A DNA stretch of 64,000 bases from Actinomycetales bacterium (GTDB lineage: Bacteria > Actinomycetota > Actinomycetes > Actinomycetales > Microbacteriaceae): assembly GCA_017308515.1 (NCBI GenBank), contig JAFKEN010000012.1, positions 1 to 64,000 of the forward strand, written 5' to 3'. Shown piece by piece: positions 48,684 to 56,461 of the stretch. The notes under the pieces were generated by a model that was not told the DNA's origin, ran no database searches, and saw only the letters and a program-made list of their open reading frames with translations. The position numbers and the translations under genes were made by a program. Positions within the stretch are counted from its first letter, which is position 1. Each line of letters begins with the position of its first letter.

Positions 48684-49835
48684 TCAGGCTCTCGCTCTCA
48701 TGGCACGGCCGACGGGGTCGTACTCGTAGTTGACGATCTCGCCGGACACGATGAGATCGACTGCCTCGTCGATGATCGGCAGGGGCACCGAATACCACTC
48801 GGACGCCTCGTATGGCTGGCCAGCGCGACCGATCTGGACGTCGAGCCGAACGTCGCTGAAGACTCGGTGCAAGAGATGTTCCAGCGCAGACGTCTTGATG
48901 TTGTAGGTCCGGTAGGTGGCGACTATCTCAACCGGTGCGAACAGATAGGTGGCCTGCAGGTGTGCTTGGGCGATGCGCTTCTCGACCGACCCCCGCGAGA
49001 ATCCGATCTTGTACAGGTCCGGGACGGACGCGACTTGGGGGTCATCGCTGAGCGAGCGAAGGACGTAGATGTAGCCGGTCTCGACGTCATCCGCCAGAAC
49101 CGACTCGAAGGTGGCGGCAACCACGGCCTGGCCGTCCCCCTCGCCCATGCGGATGCCGAGGGACTGTCGGTACATCGAGGACTCCGTGCCGTTCTCGAAG
49201 ATGACGCGAAGCCGCTCTCTGCGATTCGCGCGCACCGTCGTCTCCTTGTACTCGGTCTCACCCACGTCGGCGATGAATAACATCACCCCGTTCAGGACGA
49301 AGAACGACCCTTCCGTGATGTGCCTCAGACCGGGAAAGGACACGAGCCTCGCGGTGCCTTCCGCCAGCTCCGCGTGCTTCTGCTGAAAAAGCGGCTCGAA
49401 CTGTTCAAAGTCTTCTGCCCGCACCCGCTGGGCCGAGTCGACAGATGCCTCCGGGCCTTTACGCTGCGGCAGGTCAGATGTGTCGAGGAGCCCGCTGTCA
49501 TCATGGAGCAGTCCGAGATCGTCGCCCTCAAGTAGATCCTCAAGAGAGGCCGGCGCTTCCGGCTCAGCGAGCAACTCAAACTCGTCCAAGTGCTTGAGTG
49601 CGGCAATCTTGTCGTCGTTTGCCAGGATGCCGTCCAGCCGCGCGCCGAGCTTGCGCTCCGCGATCTCTGGGGTGTCCGAACGTGGCGGCCGCTCATGCTC
49701 GCGGTAGAACTCGACGATCTCGATGAACGACCTCTCGAGCCGGTCGGAACTGCTCAACTTTGGAGCCTTCTCCGGGGTGTCGAGGAGGCCGTCTTCGTCC
49801 GAGTCGAAGATGATCTGGAAGTCGTTGTCGCTCAC
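48684..49835 (-). CDS. GIY-YIG nuclease (T5orf172 type) of the defence cassette
   Basis: This 383-residue protein has an acidic, probably flexible first 130 residues. The GIY-YIG module starts near residue 253: GYIYVLRSL, DLYKIGFSRGSVEKRI with the catalytic Arg, then ALEHLLHRVF with a Glu. The middle region has beta-rich segments (FPGLRHITEGSFFVLNGVM). GTG 49835 overlaps the helicase stop as GTGA, placing it last in the four-gene operon. T5orf172-type nucleases are recurrent partners of phage-defence modules. It could supply the cleavage activity lacking in the methyltransferase. Confidence 0.85.
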   Translation of the reverse strand: MSDNDFQIIFDSDEDGLLDTPEKAPKLSSSDRLERSFIEIVEFYREHERPPRSDTPEIAERKLGARLDGILANDDKIAALKHLDEFELLAEPEAPASLEDLLEGDDLGLLHDDSGLLDTSDLPQRKGPEASVDSAQRVRAEDFEQFEPLFQQKHAELAEGTARLVSFPGLRHITEGSFFVLNGVMLFIADVGETEYKETTVRANRRERLRVIFENGTESSMYRQSLGIRMGEGDGQAVVAATFESVLADDVETGYIYVLRSLSDDPQVASVPDLYKIGFSRGSVEKRIAQAHLQATYLFAPVEIVATYRTYNIKTSALEHLLHRVFSDVRLDVQIGRAGQPYEASEWYSVPLPIIDEAVDLIVSGEIVNYEYDPVGRAMRARA

Positions 49836-51799
49836 GACTCCTGCAACCTCTGTCGGGCTTCGTGCTCGCGCTTCTTCTTGCGCAGGAACAACAGCGCCTC
49901 GGCGTAACGCTTCTCGGTCGCGTCGTCGCTGCGCACGTCAGGCTGGCGCCGGTTAACCTTGGCGAATTGCTGGATCTTCGGCCAGAGCAGCCGCGCCTCT
50001 TCTTCGGTGATCTCGATTCGGCTAGCCGTGATCGTGTCCTGGATGATGCGCAGCACCTGCGGTGTCACCGCCTTCGAGAGCACCTCGAAGGCGCGCTGGA
50101 ATGGGTTGACCCTGTCGATCAAGTTGATGTCGATGTCATCGATGTTGACGAACTTGTCGGACATCTTGATGAAGCGCTTGTCTCCTACCTCTCGCACCTC
50201 GCCGTTCTTGATCACAGAGTCGACGACGACCTGCTGACGCAGCTCCTCAACCTGAGTCTCGTTAAGGTCGGGATAACGCTCCCGGATGATCTTCGGGATC
50301 AGCACCTTGTTGGTGACCTCGGCGTCGAGGTTGCCGGCAGCCGCCTTTACGAAGGTGTCGTCCTGCAGGATCGTCGCCTTCAAGTCATTCAAATCGGTGG
50401 CGACGATCTGCTTCACGCGATCGGTCGACGGCTCCTTGAAGCCCTTGATCCGAAGCTCCCCGGGCTGAGGGGCGTCCTCGTTTCCAGTCTTCGTCTTGAA
50501 CGTGAAGTTCGGTGCCAGTACCTGCTCCATGAGCAACGAGGCCGTGATCGCCTTGAGCATGTTGTTGACCGACAATTTCACCTCGTCGGTAGTTGCGTCG
50601 GGCTGGGCGATGAGGTTGGTGAACTGTGCGTGCTCCTTGCCGGGGCTATCACGCGTGACCCGCCCGATGATCTGGATGACTTCAGTGAGAGAGGCCCGGT
50701 ACCCAACCGTGAGGGCGTGCTCGGCGAATGGCCAGTCGAAGCCCTCCTTCGCCATGCCGAGCGCGATGATGATGTCGACCGCGTCGCGCTCCTTCGAGGC
50801 GACTGACGTCAGGTAGTTCAACAGTTCGGCGCGCTCCACCTGGTCGGTGTCATCCACCAGATCAGCCACGCGCACAATGTCGCCCGTGTCGCTTCGACGC
50901 ACCTGAAGGATGCCGTTCTCCTCCTGGGTCGCGACTTCACCGATGGCGTCGAGGATGAAGCCAACCTCCTCGATCTTGTCCTTGGTGGACTCGCCACTGT
51001 TGACGTTCGGGATGTGGATGATCGTCTTCTTGTCGAGATCGAGGATCTCGTGGATCGCGCTCGTGTAGCGGCCCTGGTAGAAATGGTGGCCGATACCGAG
51101 CGATTTGAGATGCTCGTATCCGTTGAGCTGGTCATAGTAGTTGAAGGTGACCGGCGTGAACTTCGCCTCATCCTCCGGCAACAACACCGGCACCGAGTCG
51201 CCCCGGAAGTAAGAGCCGGTCATGGCCACGACGTGCGCGTCCGATCCCGCCATGACGCCCTTGAGCAGGTCGCCCAGACGGTTGCTTGAGGTATCCGCCG
51301 ATACATGGTGAAACTCGTCGATGGCGAGCACGGTGCCGTCGAACGCAGAGGCGGGCAGCTTCTCGTAGGCGTAGCGCAGCGTCGCGTGGGTGCAGACAAG
51401 GGTGGCGTCCGGCCCCTCCAGGAAGTCGATGAACTGCTGCACTTTCCCCGACGAGGAGCCGGGCGTGCACAGGTTGTTCTTGTCCTTGATCTCCCAGTCG
51501 GCCTCGAACCCGAACCGGGTCAGGTTCGTCGTGGCAAACGATCCGCCGATGGAGCGCTCCGGCACAGCGACGATGACCTTCTTGCGGCCTTGGTTGTAGA
51601 GCTTGTCGAGCGCGACGAACATGAGAGCTCGGGACTTGCCCGAGGCCGGCGGTGCCTTGACGAGCAGGTACTGCGCGCCACGCTGCTCCCAGACACGCTG
51701 CTGCATCTCACGCATGCCGAGCTCGTTGGTGTGGACGCTGTCGCCTGTCTGCGCATACGCCACATTGACGATGTTCGTTGGCTTCTTGATCTCGGTCAC
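49832..51799 (-). CDS. DEAD/DEAH-box helicase of the defence cassette
   Basis: This 655-residue superfamily 2 helicase has Walker A APPASGKS (residues 49-56) and Walker B/DEAH-type DEFH (161-164). Motif III-like AMTGSYF and motif VI QIIGRVTRDSPGKE are also present. The last 150 residues are a charged helical region. GTG 51799 overlaps the methyltransferase stop, and its own stop overlaps the GIY-YIG start, both as GTGA. Such helicases translocate DNA in type I, type III and related restriction systems. The C-terminal part has no recognised nuclease. Confidence 0.88.
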   Translation of the reverse strand: MTEIKKPTNIVNVAYAQTGDSVHTNELGMREMQQRVWEQRGAQYLLVKAPPASGKSRALMFVALDKLYNQGRKKVIVAVPERSIGGSFATTNLTRFGFEADWEIKDKNNLCTPGSSSGKVQQFIDFLEGPDATLVCTHATLRYAYEKLPASAFDGTVLAIDEFHHVSADTSSNRLGDLLKGVMAGSDAHVVAMTGSYFRGDSVPVLLPEDEAKFTPVTFNYYDQLNGYEHLKSLGIGHHFYQGRYTSAIHEILDLDKKTIIHIPNVNSGESTKDKIEEVGFILDAIGEVATQEENGILQVRRSDTGDIVRVADLVDDTDQVERAELLNYLTSVASKERDAVDIIIALGMAKEGFDWPFAEHALTVGYRASLTEVIQIIGRVTRDSPGKEHAQFTNLIAQPDATTDEVKLSVNNMLKAITASLLMEQVLAPNFTFKTKTGNEDAPQPGELRIKGFKEPSTDRVKQIVATDLNDLKATILQDDTFVKAAAGNLDAEVTNKVLIPKIIRERYPDLNETQVEELRQQVVVDSVIKNGEVREVGDKRFIKMSDKFVNIDDIDINLIDRVNPFQRAFEVLSKAVTPQVLRIIQDTITASRIEITEEEARLLWPKIQQFAKVNRRQPDVRSDDATEKRYAEALLFLRKKKREHEARQRLQES

Positions 51800-54480
51800 T
51801 TACGCTTCTCTCCGGCAGTCATCTGTTCGTACATACCAAAGAGATGTGAAAGGCGCTCTTCGTCGCTGTCGAAGCCGCGCTTGCGGTAGACCTCGTCCAC
51901 CAGCTTGTCCAGCTCCTGGTGGGCCAGGCGAAGGTCGTCGGGCATCAGGTCGGGGTCATACAACTCCGCCAACGTCTTCTCGGAGTGATACTCGCGCACG
52001 TCCAGCACGCGGAGGGCGGCTTCAGTGAGCTGCTCTTTAGCTGGAATAGAGAGCGGTGGCACCGGGAAGTTGTTGTAGACAATGAGGTTTGAGTAGCGCA
52101 ATCGATTGTCTTTGCGGCCCGCCACTGCTTTCACCCAAGTCATATGCATTCGAGACGTGATCATGCTGAACACCCACGGCTCGGGGTCGAAAATCGCAAA
52201 AGCAAGATCCGACACGACATTCGAGCTATCCACGAATCCCACTGGAATATAATCGCGACGCTCCGATGACGTCTTGGGGACGAGAATCGATGCCCGCCGC
52301 GAGCTTCGTTGCTCTCGAAAACTCCACGGCGTTGCCGCCTTCTTCCTCGTCCCAGCGTCGGAACGCGATGCTCTAAACTCACGGGTGCGCTCAACTCGTT
52401 CGGCAATGAACGAATGGCGAAGAGCCTCGTCCAGCTCGGACGCAGTAATCCAGAGGCAATATCGCTCGAGGTCGTGAATGTATTCCTTGCTGCCGTAAAG
52501 TCGTCGCACGAAGCGAAGCGCATCGGGATCCGACCGCTCCAATTGCGCCCGTTCGGCACTCGAGAGAATCAATCCACCCCCATCCAGCGCCATATTGCCG
52601 AAGTACATCTCCGGCATCGCAGCTCGAAGAGGCTTGGATCGTCGGGAGATATAGACGTCATCGCCCTCCGCAAGGTACCCGTTTATTTTCTCCGCGTCGA
52701 TACGCAGGCCATCCGTATAGATGTACTTCGCGCCCGGCCGCACGCTGCGAAGGCTGATGACCGCAACCGTGACGCCAGCATTCCCCTTGGCGTTGTTCTC
52801 CCACCTGAATCCTGTGTAGGCGAACCCGATCTCCACTCCCATGGAGAAGAGCATCGGAAACAAAAGGCCGACGTGCTCACCGCGCGACACCGAATTCGTG
52901 GTGACGAATGCGAGCTCCGCTCGCGAGCCAGAGATGTATTCAGCTCCCTTAACGAACCAGAGCGAAATGTAGTCCAGGTTCTTGGAGAAGGGCCTGCGGC
53001 CGAATACCGGGGCGTAGTCCGCCTTCTGCTCGGACGTCTGATCTCGCGTCCCTACGTACGGCGGGTTTCCGATAAGGTAGATCTCCTCATCGCCACCGTT
53101 CGGACAGACCATGTTCCAGTCAGTTCGCGCCGCGTTGCCCTGCCTGACCCGGCCCGTCTCCTTCAGCGGAATGAGGGGGATGTTGAGCCTAAACTTCTCG
53201 AAAAACTCACGGTTCATCTGGTGCTTCGCGATCCAAAGCGAGAGGATCGCGATCTCCACCGCGAAGTCGTCCAGCTCCAGCCCGTAGAAGTTCTCGATAT
53301 TGATCTTCGACTCGGCGTATAGCGTCTGGTGGCGAGTATCGATCTGCGCGAGCCGTTCCAGGATGGCGTGCTCGAGCTTGCGTAGTTCCTTGTAAGCGAT
53401 AACGAGGAAGTTGCCAGAACCGCAGGCGGGGTCGAATACCTTGATCTTCGCGATTCGTCGCAGCAGCGCTTCCAACTTGGGCGCGCTGTCGAAGGCAGCG
53501 TCGAACTGCTCCTTGAGCCCGTCGAGGAACAACGGCTCGATGGTTTTAAGTATGTTCGGCACCGACGTGTAGTGCTGCCCGAGATCGGAGCGCTGACCGG
53601 GTGCGACGACCGCCTGGAACATCGAGCCGAAGATGTCGGGGTTGATCTCGTTCCAGAGCAGCCGGCCGCTCTCCAGCAGCAGGTCGCGAGCCTTCTTGTT
53701 GAAGGCGGGCACGGTGTGGTGTCCCTCGACCGTGAACAGGCGCCCGTTGACGTAGGGGAAGCCCGCAAGGTGAGTGGGCTTGTCGGCGGGGTCGGCTGTG
53801 TCCAGCGCGTTGAACAGGTCCGTCAGGAACTGGCTGACATCCGAGCCATCGGACTGCGTGAGCGTGCCGACGGCCTCAGTGAACTGGCCCTCCTTGAAGA
53901 TGCCGGTGTCCTCGGCGAAGAAGCAGAAGAGTAGCCGCGTGAAGAAGACGTTCAGGGCGTGACGCCCGAGCGTCGTGGTGTTGAACTCGGGGTTGAGCGC
54001 CAGCAGCTCATCGAAGAGCTTCGCCATGCGCTCAGCGGCCTTCACGTCCGCGTGGGCCTCGGCAACGTACTGGGCTTTCTCCATACCTGCCCACGGCAGG
54101 AAGAACGTGAAGTGCTTGTCGATGTCCGAAATCGGGATGGCGAGCGAGTCGTTCGTCTTCGTGTCGACGGCTAGCAGCTCTTCGTAGTCCGTGACGACGA
54201 CGAAGCGGGTGTTGTAGCGAACCACGGTCGGAGCGCTGCGAAGTTCATCGATCACGGCCAGGAGATTGTCTGTCGACTCCTTGAAGTAGATGACGTTCTT
54301 CTGGGCGACTTCGGTCGACGGATCGTCGGCGACATTGAGCGAGCCGCTGCGCAGGCGAGTGATGTTGCTTGATGAGCGCCCGTAGACGGCCAGCAGCTCG
54401 AAGATGAACTCGCGGTCGTAGCGGCTGCGTCCGCCAAGCGGTCTGACACGTTCCTCGACAGACTTGAGGTTGAGTCTCAC
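51796..54480 (-). CDS. MmeI-like class I DNA methyltransferase
   Basis: This 894-residue protein has the motif FFAEDTGIF (residues 188-196), SAM motif I FDPACGSGNF (349-358) and the NPPY catalytic motif GNPPYVG (471-477). A target-recognition-type region follows (MPEMYFGNMALDGGGLILS, YIHDLERYCLWI), then the MmeI-like C-terminus (LYDPDLMPDDLRLAHQELDK). MmeI enzymes have an N-terminal PD-(D/E)xK nuclease; no such motif is evident in the first 130 residues here. GTG 54480 overlaps the DUF5997 stop as GTGA. Part of the gene (about 52.0-53.0 kb) is visibly less GC-rich than its surroundings, which suggests transfer. Confidence 0.85.
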   Translation of the reverse strand: MRLNLKSVEERVRPLGGRSRYDREFIFELLAVYGRSSSNITRLRSGSLNVADDPSTEVAQKNVIYFKESTDNLLAVIDELRSAPTVVRYNTRFVVVTDYEELLAVDTKTNDSLAIPISDIDKHFTFFLPWAGMEKAQYVAEAHADVKAAERMAKLFDELLALNPEFNTTTLGRHALNVFFTRLLFCFFAEDTGIFKEGQFTEAVGTLTQSDGSDVSQFLTDLFNALDTADPADKPTHLAGFPYVNGRLFTVEGHHTVPAFNKKARDLLLESGRLLWNEINPDIFGSMFQAVVAPGQRSDLGQHYTSVPNILKTIEPLFLDGLKEQFDAAFDSAPKLEALLRRIAKIKVFDPACGSGNFLVIAYKELRKLEHAILERLAQIDTRHQTLYAESKINIENFYGLELDDFAVEIAILSLWIAKHQMNREFFEKFRLNIPLIPLKETGRVRQGNAARTDWNMVCPNGGDEEIYLIGNPPYVGTRDQTSEQKADYAPVFGRRPFSKNLDYISLWFVKGAEYISGSRAELAFVTTNSVSRGEHVGLLFPMLFSMGVEIGFAYTGFRWENNAKGNAGVTVAVISLRSVRPGAKYIYTDGLRIDAEKINGYLAEGDDVYISRRSKPLRAAMPEMYFGNMALDGGGLILSSAERAQLERSDPDALRFVRRLYGSKEYIHDLERYCLWITASELDEALRHSFIAERVERTREFRASRSDAGTRKKAATPWSFREQRSSRRASILVPKTSSERRDYIPVGFVDSSNVVSDLAFAIFDPEPWVFSMITSRMHMTWVKAVAGRKDNRLRYSNLIVYNNFPVPPLSIPAKEQLTEAALRVLDVREYHSEKTLAELYDPDLMPDDLRLAHQELDKLVDEVYRKRGFDSDEERLSHLFGMYEQMTAGEKRK

Positions 54481-54833
54481 TCGACGCCCCGCCCCCGCTC
54501 CGCCCGCAACCCCTCCGGCATCTCCGCCAGCAGCGCCTTGATCTCCGCCGTCGTCAGCGCATCCCCCACGCCCGCGCGCGCGAGACCCGAGTTCGACACC
54601 CCGAGCCGGCGAGCCACCTCGTCGCGCGGGTGCGGGCCCTCGCGACGCAGGGTGCGCAGCCACTCCGGCGGGTCGGCCTGCAGCGCATCCAGGTCGGTGC
54701 GCGAGATCGGCGCCGCGCGGAACGACTCGGGCGTCGCCGGCAGGTAGACGCCGAGTTTCTTCGCGGCGGTCTGCGGCGACAGGTACTGCGCCTTCGGCGG
54801 CTTCGGCTGCTGGCGGCGGTCGGGCTCGGTCAC
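54477..54833 (-). CDS. DUF5997 family protein
   Basis: This 118-residue protein (KAQYLSPQTAAKKLGVYLPA, AAPISRTDLDALQADPPEWL, RREGPHPRDEVARRLGVSNSG) ends in a Glu/Arg-rich stretch. DUF5997 genes usually sit beside a LysR-type substrate-binding gene in actinobacteria, as here. Function is unknown; the helix-rich sequence with GVSNSGLARAGV could bind DNA. GTG 54833 has TACCCT six bases upstream. Its stop overlaps the methyltransferase start, so the defence cassette depends on this gene's promoter. Confidence 0.85.
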   Translation of the reverse strand: MTEPDRRQQPKPPKAQYLSPQTAAKKLGVYLPATPESFRAAPISRTDLDALQADPPEWLRTLRREGPHPRDEVARRLGVSNSGLARAGVGDALTTAEIKALLAEMPEGLRAERGRGVE

Positions 54834-54902
54834 GACCCGAGGGTATCCGGTGCCCGCCCGATCGCCCGGCCCGGCGGCCCCGCCCGGCCCGGCGGCGCTG
54901 GC

Positions 54903-54908
54903 TAGCCT
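54903..54908 (+). promoter_or_regulatory. -10 box of the LysR-type gene
   Basis: TAGCCT lies six bases before ATG 54915. The minus-strand box of the DUF5997 gene (TACCCT, 54840-54845) makes this a divergent promoter pair in 81 bases. Confidence 0.5.
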
Positions 54909-54914
54909 GGCGTC

Positions 54915-55463
54915 ATGGCCTTCGTCGTCGCATTCGTGCCGGGGGTGACTCCGGGCAAGTGGGAGCGCATCTGGCGCGAGCGGGTGCCGCGGGTTCCGCT
55001 CGAGCTGCGGCCGTCATCCGCGGATCACGCCCTCACCGCCCTGCGCGACGGCACCGCCCAGATGGCCCTGCTGCGCGACACCGACGCGGACGACGAGTTC
55101 CACGCCATCCCCCTGTACCGCGAGCGCCCCGTCGTCGTCGCCTCGCGCGACCACCTGCTCGCGGCGCTCGACGCGCACGAGGAGGTCGCGCTCGCCGACC
55201 TCGCCGACGACACCCTGCTCGGACCGCCCGAGCACGACCCGCTGAGCGCCGACACCGTCGCCCTCGTCACCGCCGGCGTCGGGGTGGCGATCATGCCGCA
55301 GTCGGTGGCGCGGGCGCACTCCAGGCGCGACGTCGTCGCGCGGGTGGTGGCGGGTGCGCCCGACACCGGGATCTCGCTCGTGTGGCGCGCCGACCGGCCG
55401 GGCGAGCTCGTCGACACCTTCGTCGGCATCGTGCGCGGGCGCACGGCGAACAGCTCGCGGTGA
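54915..55463 (+). CDS. LysR-type substrate-binding domain without HTH
   Basis: This 182-residue protein (FVVAFVPGVTPGKWERIW, DALRD... AQMALLRD, LVTAGVGVAIMPQSVARAHS) corresponds to the effector-binding domain of LysR regulators. No helix-turn-helix domain is encoded. Such stand-alone domains pair with DUF5997 genes in many actinobacteria. It may bind a ligand and act through a partner, possibly DUF5997, which is divergently transcribed 81 bases away. Confidence 0.8.
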   Translation: MAFVVAFVPGVTPGKWERIWRERVPRVPLELRPSSADHALTALRDGTAQMALLRDTDADDEFHAIPLYRERPVVVASRDHLLAALDAHEEVALADLADDTLLGPPEHDPLSADTVALVTAGVGVAIMPQSVARAHSRRDVVARVVAGAPDTGISLVWRADRPGELVDTFVGIVRGRTANSSR

Positions 55464-55583
55464 GGTGCGGAACGGCCACTGCTCGTCCACACCTTCGAGT
55501 TCGCGATCACACCCGCCTAGCTGGCGCTCGTCGTGTGCGCGAGTGACGTCCCGGCGCACACTGAACTCGAGGGCGCGGATGTC

Positions 55584-55593
55584 TCACCGGTGA
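55584..55593. promoter_or_regulatory. palindromic operator candidate of vapBC
   Basis: TCACCGGTGA is a perfect 10-bp palindrome ending directly before the -10 hexamer TACATT (55594-55599), itself six bases before the vapB ATG. Autoregulation by the antitoxin complex would fit this position. Confidence 0.5.
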
Positions 55594-55605
55594 TACATTG
55601 CCGCT

Positions 55606-55851
55606 ATGCAGCGTGATCAGGAGGTGACCGTGCGCGAACTGCGCAATCGTGGCGGCGAGGTGCTCGCGGAGGTCACCCGGGGATCCACGCTGGTCGTCAC
55701 CCGTGACGGGGAGCCGGTCGCCGAGCTGCGACCGCTCCCGCGCCGCCCCCTCGGCGCCCGAGAGCTCGTCGACCGATGGAGGCATGCCCCCGCGGTCGAC
55801 GCCGCGCGCCTGCGCGCCGACCTCGACGCGACGATCGACATGTCGCTGTGA
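55606..55851 (+). CDS. vapB: Phd/YefM-type antitoxin
   Basis: This 81-residue protein (VTVRELRNRGGEVLAEVTRG, LVVTRDGEPVAELRPL) has the Phd/YefM fold that binds operator DNA, and a C-terminal tail (VDRWRHAPAVDAARLRADLD) that would cover the toxin. Leaderless promoter TACATT is six bases upstream. The stop overlaps the toxin's GTG (GTGA), the usual antitoxin-toxin coupling. Confidence 0.88.
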   Translation: MQRDQEVTVRELRNRGGEVLAEVTRGSTLVVTRDGEPVAELRPLPRRPLGARELVDRWRHAPAVDAARLRADLDATIDMSL

Positions 55852-56273
55852 ACGCCCCGACGCCGGCCGCCCAAGCCTCGGCGGCGCGGGGGCTCCTCGA
55901 CACCAATGTCGTGATCGGCCTCGGCCGGCTCGACCCGAGCGTGCTCCCCGATGAACCGGTGATCAGCGCCGTGACCCTCGCGGAACTCTCCGCCGGGCCG
56001 CTCGTCGCCGACGATGACGACGTGCGCGCCGCCCGTCAGGCGCACCTGCAGCTCGCCGAATCCTCCTTCGAACCGCTCGCGGTCGACGCCGACGTCGCCC
56101 GAGCCTTCGGCCGCGTCGCGGCCGACCTGCGCGGGGCGGGACGCACCCGAATGGCGCGCGCGTTCGACGCGCTCATCGCCGCCACGGCGATCGCGCACGA
56201 CATCCCGCTCTACACCGCGAACGAGGCCGACTTCCGCGGCATCCGCGGACTCGACGTTAGACCTGTCGCGTAG
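55848..56273 (+). CDS. vapC: VapC-type PIN-domain toxin
   Basis: This 141-residue protein has the four PIN acidic positions. They are the Asp in GLLDTNVVIGLG, the Glu in SAVTLAELSAGP, the Asp in ARAFDALIAATAI and the Asp in YTANEADFRGI. VapC toxins are Mg-dependent RNases cutting tRNA or rRNA. The first 14 residues are an Ala/Pro-rich extension before the PIN core. Together with vapB it forms a complete-looking toxin-antitoxin operon next to the defence island. Confidence 0.9.
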   Translation: MNAPTPAAQASAARGLLDTNVVIGLGRLDPSVLPDEPVISAVTLAELSAGPLVADDDDVRAARQAHLQLAESSFEPLAVDADVARAFGRVAADLRGAGRTRMARAFDALIAATAIAHDIPLYTANEADFRGIRGLDVRPVA

Positions 56274-56328
56274 CGGAGACTTTCACCTCGGCCCGATGGG
56301 GCCCGCGAGCGGGCCGCCGTCCGCTCCC

Positions 56329-56356
56329 GACGATGTCGAAATCCTTCGACATCGTC
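56329..56356. repeat. perfect 12-bp inverted repeat
   Basis: GACGATGTCGAA and TTCGACATCGTC flank a four-base loop ATCC. It lies between vapC and the J-domain gene in a region with no gene (56274-56461). It may be a bidirectional terminator, since the flanking genes converge, or a recombination end. No T-run follows. Confidence 0.6.
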
Positions 56357-56461
56357 CCGCGAACACCCCAACGCCCACCGGCTCCCACGGCGCGGTTGTA
56401 CAGAACGCGCGGCGACTCCTGCGATCCATCGATCGGCTCGAGTCGGACTGACCCCGACCCC

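Noticed and set aside
48684-54480. BREX or DISARM system
   Set aside because: No pglZ, brxA/B/C/L or drmA/B/C genes are visible; the gene set is only methyltransferase, helicase and GIY-YIG protein.
51796-54663. Longer methyltransferase start upstream at 54663
   Set aside because: The added 61 residues lie inside the DUF5997 gene in another frame; GTG 54480 gives the GTGA overlap seen at the other junctions.
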